64,000 bases of DNA from Stichopus chloronotus (lineage: Eukaryota > Echinodermata > Holothuroidea > Aspidochirotida > Stichopodidae), in the NCBI GenBank assembly GCA_021234535.1, contig CM037843.1, positions 12,671,979 through 12,735,978 of the forward strand, read 5' to 3'. A model generated the notes under the pieces. It was given only the letters and a program-made list of their open reading frames with translations, did not search any database and was not told the DNA's origin. Position numbers and translations under genes: made by a program. Positions 54,670 through 64,000 of the stretch are shown here, piece after piece (the first letter of the stretch is position 1; each line of letters opens with the position of its first letter).

Positions 54670-56830
54670 CCATTGCCAGTAAATGATCCCATTTCAGATT
54701 TTCATACTTCGAGTGTAAGTATCTGTGTTTCATGTAAGTTAATAATACATAATGCTGTATGATCTCATTTTCAGCCACACAAGCACACACATACACACAC
54801 AAATGTACGCAGGCAATGATTACCTGCCATAGGCTTAAAAAATGAATGATATACTGAGCAGTTGATAAGTTGATAGTAAGACAGGAGCAAACAAAAAGCA
54901 AAAAACTTCATATTGCAAGTGTTAACTGGTGTGGGGCTGGTATATATATTCTTTATATTTAATAAGAAAACTGACAGTCTTCACAGTCGTGGGCTTGGAC
55001 CATGGGGGACTTTTTTGTAGGAGGGGGACATCTCCCAAATGTTCCCTACACTTCTTCAAAATGATGAAACCTAAAATCGTGATGACTGCTTATAATACAG
55101 AATTTGAGAACACTTCTTGATTTCAAACGTCCACATCGTCAATTTAACTGTGTTGTAATTTAATGATGTAGTCGGTGCGGTGACCATGTCATATTTTTCA
55201 CTTTGACATTTATCGTTTACAGCATCCTTGTAACTGTTGATATATCTTCTACCACGTACAGGTTCTAGCACGAAGCACTCCAGTCCACTCATAGAATTTC
55301 TATGGATCAACTACGTACATACGTAAGGCTGGCCATGTCATTACCTGTATCTGCAGTGCTTAGTACCCGAAAAAGCTCTTATATGAATATTTAGTGAGCA
55401 ACCTACCATTTATTCAATTTATAACCTACTACAACAGTAAACCGACCGCATTCTGGTACATTTCTATGATCTCACCAATTAATAATGTTAACAACTTACA
55501 TTTTGGCTGTTTGTCATTTTGATCATAGTATTTACCATTGCTTTTGGTAGTCAGAGAAGTATCTAAGCTGATATGCAAAAATAACATATTACGTATTAAG
55601 TTAAACACATGTAGTAGAAAAGAGATGATTCGTTATCGAATTTTCCAATGATCGTACGTTTCTAGATTACCTACTGAAGATCAGCTAGTACAATGATATT
55701 GGATTGGGACATGACGATGGGAAGACTCAAACTTTTTACGCAAAAAGTGTAAACAATATAACATAGACTGCGAAGCTGACACCACATTTTAAAAAGGTAA
55801 ATTTTGACCAACTGTTGCACCATTTGCATATAGACACCTTCCAGTTTCATTTTTTTTTAAATTTTCGTAGAGAGGGGTCAGCCCATTTTCATATACCCCT
55901 CCTCCAGGACGGCGAATCGTAAATTGTGAAAAGTAACGCCCCTCACTTTTGGAGTTGGATCCATGTCCATGTGCACAGTTTAACTCAATTGTCTCTTATT
56001 CAGCTACATTACTTAGAAATAGATCACGTCAGGGACAGGGAGGTATTACATTTTCTTTTTACGCTGAAGGGTTTCTTTTCTCGGCGTTATTAAAAATATT
56101 ATACAATATTTTCATGATCTAGGATATCAGAGAAATCATTGTGTCACCTGCACACTTAACTACTGCAACAAAGAATGGGAACCTTTTTGGAAGAGGCTGG
56201 AAGAAAATGACCATGGCATTACATTAATGAGGCGGACCATACGGTTTAGTGTAGGGGAGGAATAAATTTACAAAATAAAAAGTGAAGTTACAAAATTGGT
56301 CACAGTACAAACTTCACAAAATTTATGATTGTTGTCACACCTGTTATTTATTACTCATATGTTGATGTTAAATGGCCAATATAAGAGATTCTGAACATCT
56401 GATACACAGTTGCAGTAAAGATGGTAGGGTAAGTAACGATTAAAATCATTTACATTACACCAGACACTTTTTACCATGCGGCATTAACCATTTCATACAA
56501 CCGTGTACAAAAGTAACTACAATATTTCTCAGTTTTCAAACACTGCAGGAATTGAGACATGACTAATGAGGCTAATTAGAAGTAAGGTACTGGCACGCAA
56601 CAGCTGCCTTCATACTTTTCACAAAATTGATCAGTTTGTTATGAGCTTCTTTAGCTTGTTAATTGTTACTTTGAATTGGAGAGACAACTAAAAGAAGATT
56701 AATTTTGCGTTTGTCACTAATTTGGGACGGCAATTATTCTGAACATGCAACATATTTTCATTGTACTCTACTTTCCTTATAGCCTTTAATTTGATCGCTA
56801 GATGAAATGCACTTTTTCAATGTATATCGA
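54670..56830. other. Gene-free stretch
   Basis: A short (CA)n at about 54778-54802; otherwise no recognised repeat or exon. The phrase tagttggggga-like G-rich bits near 55020 are isolated. Confidence 0.35.
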
Positions 56831-56837
56831 TCAAAAT

Positions 56838-57044
56838 TATGTTTTTTCTTTAATTTTTGTTCTTAAAAAGGTTGTAATCACCACTGCGACCACAAGAAAC
56901 ATCGTGCGTGTGTTGCTACTAGTCTGACTAAAACTGTCATAGCGCCATCCATTAGAAAAGTTCAGCCTGAAGTTGCCCATTCCCACTACCCAATGATATT
57001 TAGCAATGGCTGTGGTTGCTAATTCCTTCACCCTCGGCCTAAAA
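56838..57044 (-). CDS. Possible 3'-terminal exon, membrane-anchored tail
   Basis: On the minus strand a good acceptor (GAAGGTATTTTAG) is followed by an open frame of about 68 codons in one phase: VKELATTAIAKYHWVVGMG, then NGWRYDSFSQTSS, then a hydrophobic TMFLVVAVVITTFL and a basic RTKIKEKT end before TAA at 56840-56838. It would be a single membrane segment with a short basic tail. No family recognised and no upstream exon found, so chance remains likely. Confidence 0.22.
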
Positions 57045-57049
57045 TACCT

Positions 57050-58560
57050 TCACATAAATTACAGCCCATCACTGTTTGTTCATAATCCCTGCAAAAGCTA
57101 GGATTTCTACAAAATTGTATCGCTAGTTTTGAACCATTTGTCTTTGAAACAGGGAACACATCGTCTCTTGTCTCTCCCGACAGCCAGTAGCTCGAAAACG
57201 ATGACAATTATGAATGATGGGCAAATTGGAATCAATGTTCAGTCAGAATCTTCTGCCGTTTTTTAGTCATCTTCTAAAGCAATCATAATACAGTAACATA
57301 CTCTGATGCTACTATCAATTTCAAGTTTTCCAATATCAATAGAAAACAAAGCGAGCCTCAAACTACAGATGTAATATCGATACTTATGATTTTTTTGTTG
57401 TGATCTTATCAAATTAACGTATTCTCATGCGAATATTCCAAAGTCTTGAAAAAATCATCATCTCTGCCATGTATCCCTGCAAGTTGTAAACTGATAGTTC
57501 AATATATCTTTCAGAAGTCAATTTGCAATTAAGTTCCTATTGCTGAAGTACAAACATTGCTGAGAAGTTGGCTTCTCCTATTAGGTCTCTTATTCTATGT
57601 ATTTATCGTATGGGACTTAAATTTTACCAGAAATGCGGATCTGACCATATATACCAGTATTGATATTCACTCTGTGTAGATTTGACCGGTTGAAAGATGA
57701 AAGTATGATGTGGCACAGAATTAAAACTATGTAGCCTTAGTTAGTTTGTAGGCCTACATGTTGGGAAAACCGATATATACATGTGTTTTACCATGGAGCT
57801 ATTACGGATGGAGTAAAAGCAGCTAAGCCTCATTTGAAGTCATCATGGGTTCGGACATTCTAAGAGTAATAAACCGTGAATAACTCTCACTGATCATTTA
57901 CACTTGACGACAAATAGTTTTACAATGGAGCTATTACTTGAACCAGGGATTAGAAAGTGACAACTATAGTTCTTGTCGTCTGCTAGATAACATCTCTTGG
58001 CATGATTTCACGCGTTGGTATAATATATATATAAATTAGAATAATCAAGGAATTCGATCCCGTAGAAGTGTATCTACAGTCGTTTAGACCAGAAGACTGA
58101 AACGTTTTCACATCATTGTCAGCATCCATGATCATCTCAAAGCATTGTTATCATCTAGTCTTTGTTTGAAGATTACGTTAGTCTGGAAGAATCAAATTAA
58201 GTCAAGCTAACTCAGAAGATAACTTAAGGACTTATCAATCAAAGTGTCCTCCCACAAAAAGGATTCAAGTAGTATAAATACGTATTGCCTAAAAGATTTT
58301 ACTCCATCCATAATAGCTCAAAGGTTTCACTATGCCAACCGTTTCAGCACAGCCAGCCCAAGGCTTGGCATCATAAGTAGGACTTTGAATTCCCAAGAGA
58401 GTAACATTGTAATGCGAAGGGCGTAATTCAATGGGATTTTTTGGGGGGTATTGAAGATAATTATCCACTGTAAAATCAGCCAGTGCCTTGTGATTTCATG
58501 TTGTAAAAAGAAAGGTAAATAATAAAAGCCGGCTGATTCTGGGTCATTGAATGCTTTGGA
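57050..58560. other. Gene-free stretch
   Basis: AT-rich, without tandem arrays or recognised transposon signatures. Confidence 0.35.
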
Positions 58561-58562
58561 TT

Positions 58563-58860
58563 CCAGGGGCGGATTTAAATTTTCCTGAAGGAGGGGGGTC
58601 CATTATAAAAAGGGCATATTTAATACTATCTAAGAGGAGGGTCAAGTAGCGTCATCACTCACATATGCTAACTAGAATCATGTGAATATTATAAAACGGA
58701 ACACCACCATCAGTTGGAGTGGAGCATACCATAAACTTTCGGACAGAAGTACCCCCTAGATCTACGGAAATCGCCTTCCATGCTTCCCATTATCTGTGCG
58801 TATGAAAGCTTAACCAGGGAGGTGTCATCAGGCACCTCCCTGGCTTAACAATCGTATATG
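58563..58860 (+). mobile_element. Fragment related to the composite insertion end
   Basis: Begins ccaggggcggatttaaattt with ggaggggggtccatt, then tttaatactatctaag and gaacaccaccatcagttgg, in the same order as 29073-29165. It ends near a palindrome, aggtgtcatcaggcacct, at ~58821-58846. The start 'CAGGGGCGGAT' is typical of hAT-like termini, but no target duplication was confirmed. Confidence 0.5.
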
Positions 58861-60640
58861 ATGTGTTTCGTAAGCGACCAAATGTTGCGGAATTCCGAAC
58901 ATGCAAATCCTGGTTATCAGTGCAATTGGTATGAACCAACGTGATTGTTAAACATTAGATTAACCTAGTTTGTAGTTTATCATATTTCCAACAAATTTAT
59001 CAACCCACCTGAAGAGAGGAAGGTAACAGAAGATGTGTCTTGCCAACATACATTGCAAGAAATATCACGGTAGCAACGTCCTGAGAGAAGCCCCGTCGCT
59101 ACATAGTGAGCCAAATTTTGAAAGAACTTAGATTTGGATGGAGGGTACGACCCCTATTATGGATACAAAATTTATGTTTATCTCCTTTCTGTTGTACTAT
59201 TTCGTTAAAATTTTATTATCAAACTTTCGAAATTATTTCTATCAAATAATTTATGATCTGTTTTAGCCCAGCGAGAATCACATTTTTGCAAGTTGGAGCA
59301 TATCGAAAAAGTTACATCATAAACCTTGCAAATATATTTCAGTAAGTGGGCGCACAGGTAAACCTACATCTTAAAACGTTTTCGTTTAATGTAGTATTTT
59401 GGATTGTGTTTTAGGATCACGCTAAACTGGATTTGTAATATTCATACTATTACACACCCATTGAATACTTTCTTGATTGGACATATCTCTTAAATTTGTC
59501 GTAGTAAATCATTTCTTTGTGAGAATGATTTTAAAGGGTAAAAAGGCGTTTCTTGGAGATGTGTGTCATACATAGGGAGCAAGTGGAACAATTAAGAAAT
59601 GTGGGTAAAATGACCAAATGATCGCTTTTTGTAACTTTTTTATTAACTTTTCCATTAAAAAAGTATGATTCCCAATGAAAATGAATGGGATCTTATCATG
59701 AATCCCCTTAGAACATGCGACTGTATTGGTATGTATTGCCAACGAGTTCCTTTCCCAAACTACATAATTAAGTAGGTCAGTTCACTGAACGTTAGGCAAA
59801 CAGTAACAAACTTCACCAATTACAGTATTAGAAGTTAAAAAAAAGCATTTCAGACGTTATTAACATTGGAGAATCATGGGTACAGCAGCTACAGCTTTCG
59901 AAAATGAAAAAAAATTGTGAAAAAAATGGGAGAAAATACAATTGGCAACGTTGAAAATCGTGCATTCAGATTTGTCACCGAGAAGCCAAGAAAACATTTT
60001 AAGTACTATTAGAAGTATACTTATATAAATGTCACACCTTGTCAATGAGATGGCCTATTGAAACAGGCCCCGACTCTATTATTCAAGCTCTTTTTGTTAT
60101 TGACACGGAAGTAACTTCGACACTTACTGAGAATTAAAAACATGTGATGATTGGAGTAACGACAGTAATGATAGCTCACTGTATCCCTAACTCTAACTGT
60201 TAACCAAAGCAGGGATACAACTTTTTAAGGGTCAGTGTTATCTAGATGTTAGGAAACATTTCTTTTCATTTCGTAGTGTTAATGCCTGGATCGAATAGCC
60301 CATAGCCGAAGCAGTCAACTGTGCATATTGTACTAGCCCTTTCAATGAATCAATGGGAAGGGCAGACTTTGTGCATAAAGACTTTCCATTGATTTTTGTC
60401 CTCTGGCAAGGGGGAGGGGGGGGGGCAGACCCGTTCACAGTTTGCTACACTGGGAGCTGGTTTGGCATGTGGCTTTTCTCCATGCAGCCCATTACATGAA
60501 AGGATCTATTAACTCAAAGTGCAATGCTTACTCGAAATTTTGGTAACACTGACTGGAATGAAAACATGATGTAACATGCACGTCCGAAATATTTGCCATG
60601 AATATACGTGTTCTACTACACTGCTACACTGGACTCATTG
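58861..60640. other. Gene-free stretch
   Basis: No recognised feature apart from a G-run at about 60413-60426. Confidence 0.35.
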
Positions 60641-60641
60641 T

Positions 60642-60676
60642 TGATTATATATATATATATATATATATATACATAC

Positions 60677-60710
<34 letters not shown>
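60642..60710. repeat. (AT)n microsatellite
   Basis: Almost pure TA dinucleotides with a few ACAT interruptions, self-complementary and likely unstable. Confidence 0.95.
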
Positions 60711-60866
60711 GACTATAGACTATAGAATATAGACTATAGTATATAGACTATAAACTACAGACTATAGACTACAGACTATACACTATAGAATATAGACTAT
60801 TATATATATAAGTATATATAAAGACTACAGACTATTAGACTATAGACTATTAGACTATAGACTATA

Positions 60867-60900
<34 letters not shown>

Positions 60901-60915
60901 AGACTATAGACTATA
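60711..60915 (+). repeat. GACTATA heptanucleotide array
   Basis: About 25 units of GACTATA with variants GAATATA, AACTACA, GACTATT and GACTATG; runs of one variant (four GACTATG units near 60866-60893) show local spread. A second short TA tract lies inside at ~60799-60818. Confidence 0.92.
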
Positions 60916-61734
60916 CTCGTGATATGGCTGCTTGCATCAAAAGAAGACACTTTTGTACAGAAAGCTGTACCCATACTACAGCCAAAACAAACACTACCAA
61001 AGTAGTGCCGAATAAAAGTCCCATTAGACATTCATCTCTGTTGTAATGTAAAGTTATTGCCACCTTGTAAAATACTTGATAAGGGTATGATAAAAGAAAT
61101 AGTGACCAGTTTGTAAGTGTAAGGCTAATTCATCTAGCTCTCATTAACTGATCATATACCTGTCAGTATATCTCTAAAAGAAAATGAAACGTTTAATACT
61201 GAAAAAACAATAATGTTTGCACTGCTTAAATGCAAGAGCTAAAACTAAGAAATATACTGTCGCCGTGAAAAGAAACAATTGCAGTACTGAAATAAAAATG
61301 ATACATACAAGCTTGATCCACAAATACGTCACTTTTGGATGCGTGTAACTACCCAATGACAGAAGCGGCCTTGTGCAGGGGGAACTCCCCATACGTATGA
61401 ACGTCACCAAGTGGTCTTAAAAAAACTTTTAACGTTTCAGGTCATTCGCGCCGATGAGATGTGTAGCTATCGGACCACTTTTTTTTTGTTTCAAATGAGC
61501 CATCGTAGTACTTAACAGATCAGGGAAGATAACTGGAACTTGGGTAATAAAAAGAGGTAAAGTTCAGGAAAAGACAAGATATCCTGAGTTATTTGGGCGA
61601 AACTTTCGTGCCTGGATTGGCGATCTGTCTTACTTTGTATTACAAATAGGCCTATGTAATTAGTGCGTACTTAACACTAGGATGACCTGTGAATAGGCCT
61701 AGAGCCGAGGTTAGTGGACCAAATTTGTCTCCTC

Positions 61735-61900
61735 TCTCTCTCCGGAAGTTCAGAACATGTTCAAAGTTACGTCATGTATTTTATGTCTGCGTCAGGGTGA
61801 AGAAGAATTTGATACTATCTTATTCAGTATTCAACTACCGTCCGGGTCAATAGACAGATAGACACAATTTCGATTGCGGTCTCCGCTTCTCGCAAACATG
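61735..61900 (+). promoter_or_regulatory. Possible promoter and 5' exon of a gene to the right
   Basis: A CT-rich tract with CCGGAAGT (ETS-type site, ~61741), TTACGTCA (CRE/ATF-like, ~61767), then at 61891 CGCAAACATG|GTAAGC, an ATG directly followed by a consensus donor at 61901. First exons ending just after ATG are common in housekeeping genes such as ribosomal protein genes. No second exon was identified in the remaining 2.1 kb. Confidence 0.3.
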
Positions 61901-62687
61901 GTAAGCCTAGGCCTATTACGGTACCAATCAATCGTATTCTGACATGTATATGATCATAGATCTAGTTCCACCGTACAGGCATCACAAGTTTTGAGTATAG
62001 TATGTACACACTGACTTGTAAACTGAGTGATGTTAGTACATGTGCACACAAATTAAATAGAAGGGCACAGATTTCTGAACGCACCTGGAAGCGTTAGTGA
62101 AGTCCAACAATTAAAATATCACAATGCAAGCTAAGTTCCCCAAAACTGTATGCCATACTACAGTGTATTTGGTATTCATAATTCATTCTGAATGAGCCAA
62201 TGTCTGCACCGTCATTATTTTGAGTTGTGCAAGTGCTTGTCACAAGGCTAGGCCTACAGCAGATGGTTAATTAAATCACATCTTAAGTTTCCGTATACTT
62301 AATGTACCTACTGTACTAACAGATAGGCCTATTAAAACCATATACACGACTGACACTCAGTCAGGTCATCAAACAATTGCCACAAAGTTGGGTTGACGCA
62401 GTCAATTTCAACTTTGCAATCAATGTTTATACGTAGGACTTGGTTATAATGATGGTCACTTTAAGGGTCAGGAAGTTTTGTGCTTACGTAGTGTCACAGA
62501 ATGGCGACTGAAAAGAGTGCTAATAAATATGTTCCCAAGCAGACAAGAGGTGGAAGGGGACAGTTGCTAGAAGTTTCAATTAGAGTACAATTCTGGACCT
62601 AAGGTTCTGACAGCTCCAGATTACAATGTACAAGTTTGATATTACAATTTACCAGTTTGATTAGGCTAAAATGATTTAGGTTTTCAA

Positions 62688-63846
62688 TAGGGTTGGGCAG
62701 TATCCCTGTACCCAAGTCAGTACCAGTATTCACAGTACTGTCTGTAGAAGCAACAAAAAAAGCTAATAAAGTTATGGGTATTATCAAATGGAACTTCATA
62801 AATTTTAATGGTAAAGTTGTTTGAACTTTTATAAGTCTTTAGTAAGACCACATCTGGATTGTTGCACTCACCTCTGAAAGCCATATTCATATTTAAAATA
62901 AGATATCGATTTAATGGAAGGAGTACCACGGAGAATGAGCAAGTTAATAAAAGGAATGGAGAGTAAATCATACGAAGAAAGAATTAAAGACCTAAGGTTG
63001 ATGACAATTGAACGACATATGCGCCAGGATCTAGTAACATTTTATAATATAACACAAGGGAGACTGGACATCAAATTAGAAGATTATGTGGAAATTATTA
63101 GAGATAGTAAAACGAGAGAACACTCATCCAAAAGAATAAGACCATCAACAGTGAGACTGGAAGTGACGAGGAATTCATATTTTAATAGAAAATGGAAAGT
63201 ATGGAATAAACTACCAGAGAAAGTTGTGACTGCCCTATCACTTAATGCATTTAAGAGTGGATTGACAGAAAGGGGGATTTTCAAGGGTTAATGACCTCCT
63301 ATCCCATAGTGCCATTCTCTCAGAAGACACCTTGAGCCAAGATGAGGGGGTGGCCATCCAGGTAAATCCAGGTACTTTTGAATACTTAGCAGTACTGGAA
63401 AATTAAATGTATTCATTGCTGTAAACAATTGTGGTTAACCTGTCACACAGTGCACTGTTGCGGTTACTGTCTTATGGCTAATAAGCATCTATCTTGCATA
63501 ACAATGGTAAAATAATGCAAATGGTACAGGCTAGTCCTACACCTATTGCCTATTTCGTTGACACTAACTTACTGTAAAAAAAAGAGTAAAGTACCTGTGT
63601 GTCATACTACAGTAAACGAAAGCAGCACAAATCAAACTCTTTGCCCCAACATTTTGTGGTTTCTTGTCAGTGAATTTTCGTGAAGACATGAATACAAGTT
63701 ACTGCATTACTACGACAGTATATAGGGCACAGAACCTCTTGTTTTTATCACTTTGAACATTTGATCAGTATCGGGTACTTGGATAAATACCGGTACTGAT
63801 GTGCTGAAAATATCGGTTCTGATTTTCCTGGTACCACCCAACCCTA
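62688..63846 (+). mobile_element. hAT-like element carrying a captured LINE tail
   Basis: Inverted termini TAGGGTTGGGCAGTA (62688) and TACCACCCAACCCTA (ending 63846), with further GTACC/GGTAC and CGGTACTGAT-type subterminal matches. Flanked by GTTTTCAA (62680-62687) and GTGTTCAA (63847-63854), an 8-bp duplication with one difference. Length 1159 bp. No transposase; the interior holds LINE ORF2 sequence. Confidence 0.75.
62741..63291 (+). pseudogene. LINE ORF2 C-terminal fragment inside the hAT-like element
   Basis: Blocks: ATKKANKVMGIIKWNF near 62750; FYKSLVRPHLDCCTHL near 62830-62875 with a stop; then an open stretch from 62914 to 63291 with RRMSKLIKGMESKSYEERI, RLMTIERHMRQDLVTFYNI, EVTRNSYFNRKWKVWNKLP and NAFKSGLTERG. 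This is the thumb and tail of a CR1-like reverse transcriptase. The last 125 codons are uninterrupted, which is more than expected for an old fossil. Confidence 0.8.
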
Positions 63847-64000
63847 GTGTTCAATTGATTAGAGCTTAATTAACAATCAGACTGAACTATTAATAGGGTA
63901 GTAAATGGTGACAAAGCTTGGACCTCAAGTCTTCAAGTGGAGTTGTAGGTGATCACAACACTGGAATGGCTTGATACAACATTGGTGAAGAATTTGAAAG

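Overview
The window looks like nuclear DNA of an animal, most likely a marine deuterostome (an echinoderm would fit; this is inference, not shown). The evidence is AT-rich sequence, split genes with kilobase introns and GT-AG sites, and a mixed load of DIRS, non-LTR, copia, hAT and tRNA-SINE repeats. Nothing bacterial, viral or organellar is visible.

Two host genes could be rebuilt exon by exon, and they point away from each other. On the minus strand, 19957 down to 4672, seven exons join in phase into a 402-residue AVEN orthologue (apoptosis inhibitor and ATM regulator). On the plus strand, 26794 to 41768, two phase-0 exons encode a 180-residue F-box protein matching FBXO48. The second exon (41595-41768) is short, and the intron before it is about 14.4 kb. 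Weaker gene hints: a possible first coding exon at 17964-17756 (minus), a possible terminal exon near 57044-56838 (minus), a promoter-like segment with an ATG|GT exon end at 61900 (plus), and a pair of inverted exon-like segments at 4.05-4.40 kb.

Most of the rest is transposon-derived. The FBXO48 intron holds an old ~680-bp repeat split into three pieces by two insertions: a ~1.08-kb element with a 6 x 145-bp tandem array (27915-28994), and a ~6.3-kb composite (29071-35336) that contains a structurally complete but mutated DIRS-type tyrosine-recombinase retrotransposon (30340-35032). Downstream in the same intron are an apparently intact CR1/jockey-type LINE with both ORFs open (ORF1 36021-36743, ORF2 36910-39915) and a tRNA-derived SINE (40358-40675). 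Elsewhere there are a copia pol fossil (46110-45110, minus), several LINE tail fossils, a BEL/Pao-like gag fossil in an AVEN intron, two hAT-type MITEs with perfect 8-bp target duplications (18929-19338 and 47879-48269), and a third hAT-like element (62688-63846) that carries a captured LINE reverse-transcriptase tail.

The most unusual sequence is 53985-54665, an array of about 27 short palindromes of form TTYYACTTAAGTRRAA, mostly spaced 21 bp, whose variation is almost entirely C/T in the left half and G/A in the right. Also notable are 145-bp tandem units carrying four AGGTCA half-sites spaced 1-4-4, and two unrelated tandem families that share a ~145-bp period. Right of 51 kb I see few genes, mainly simple repeats and scattered TE pieces.
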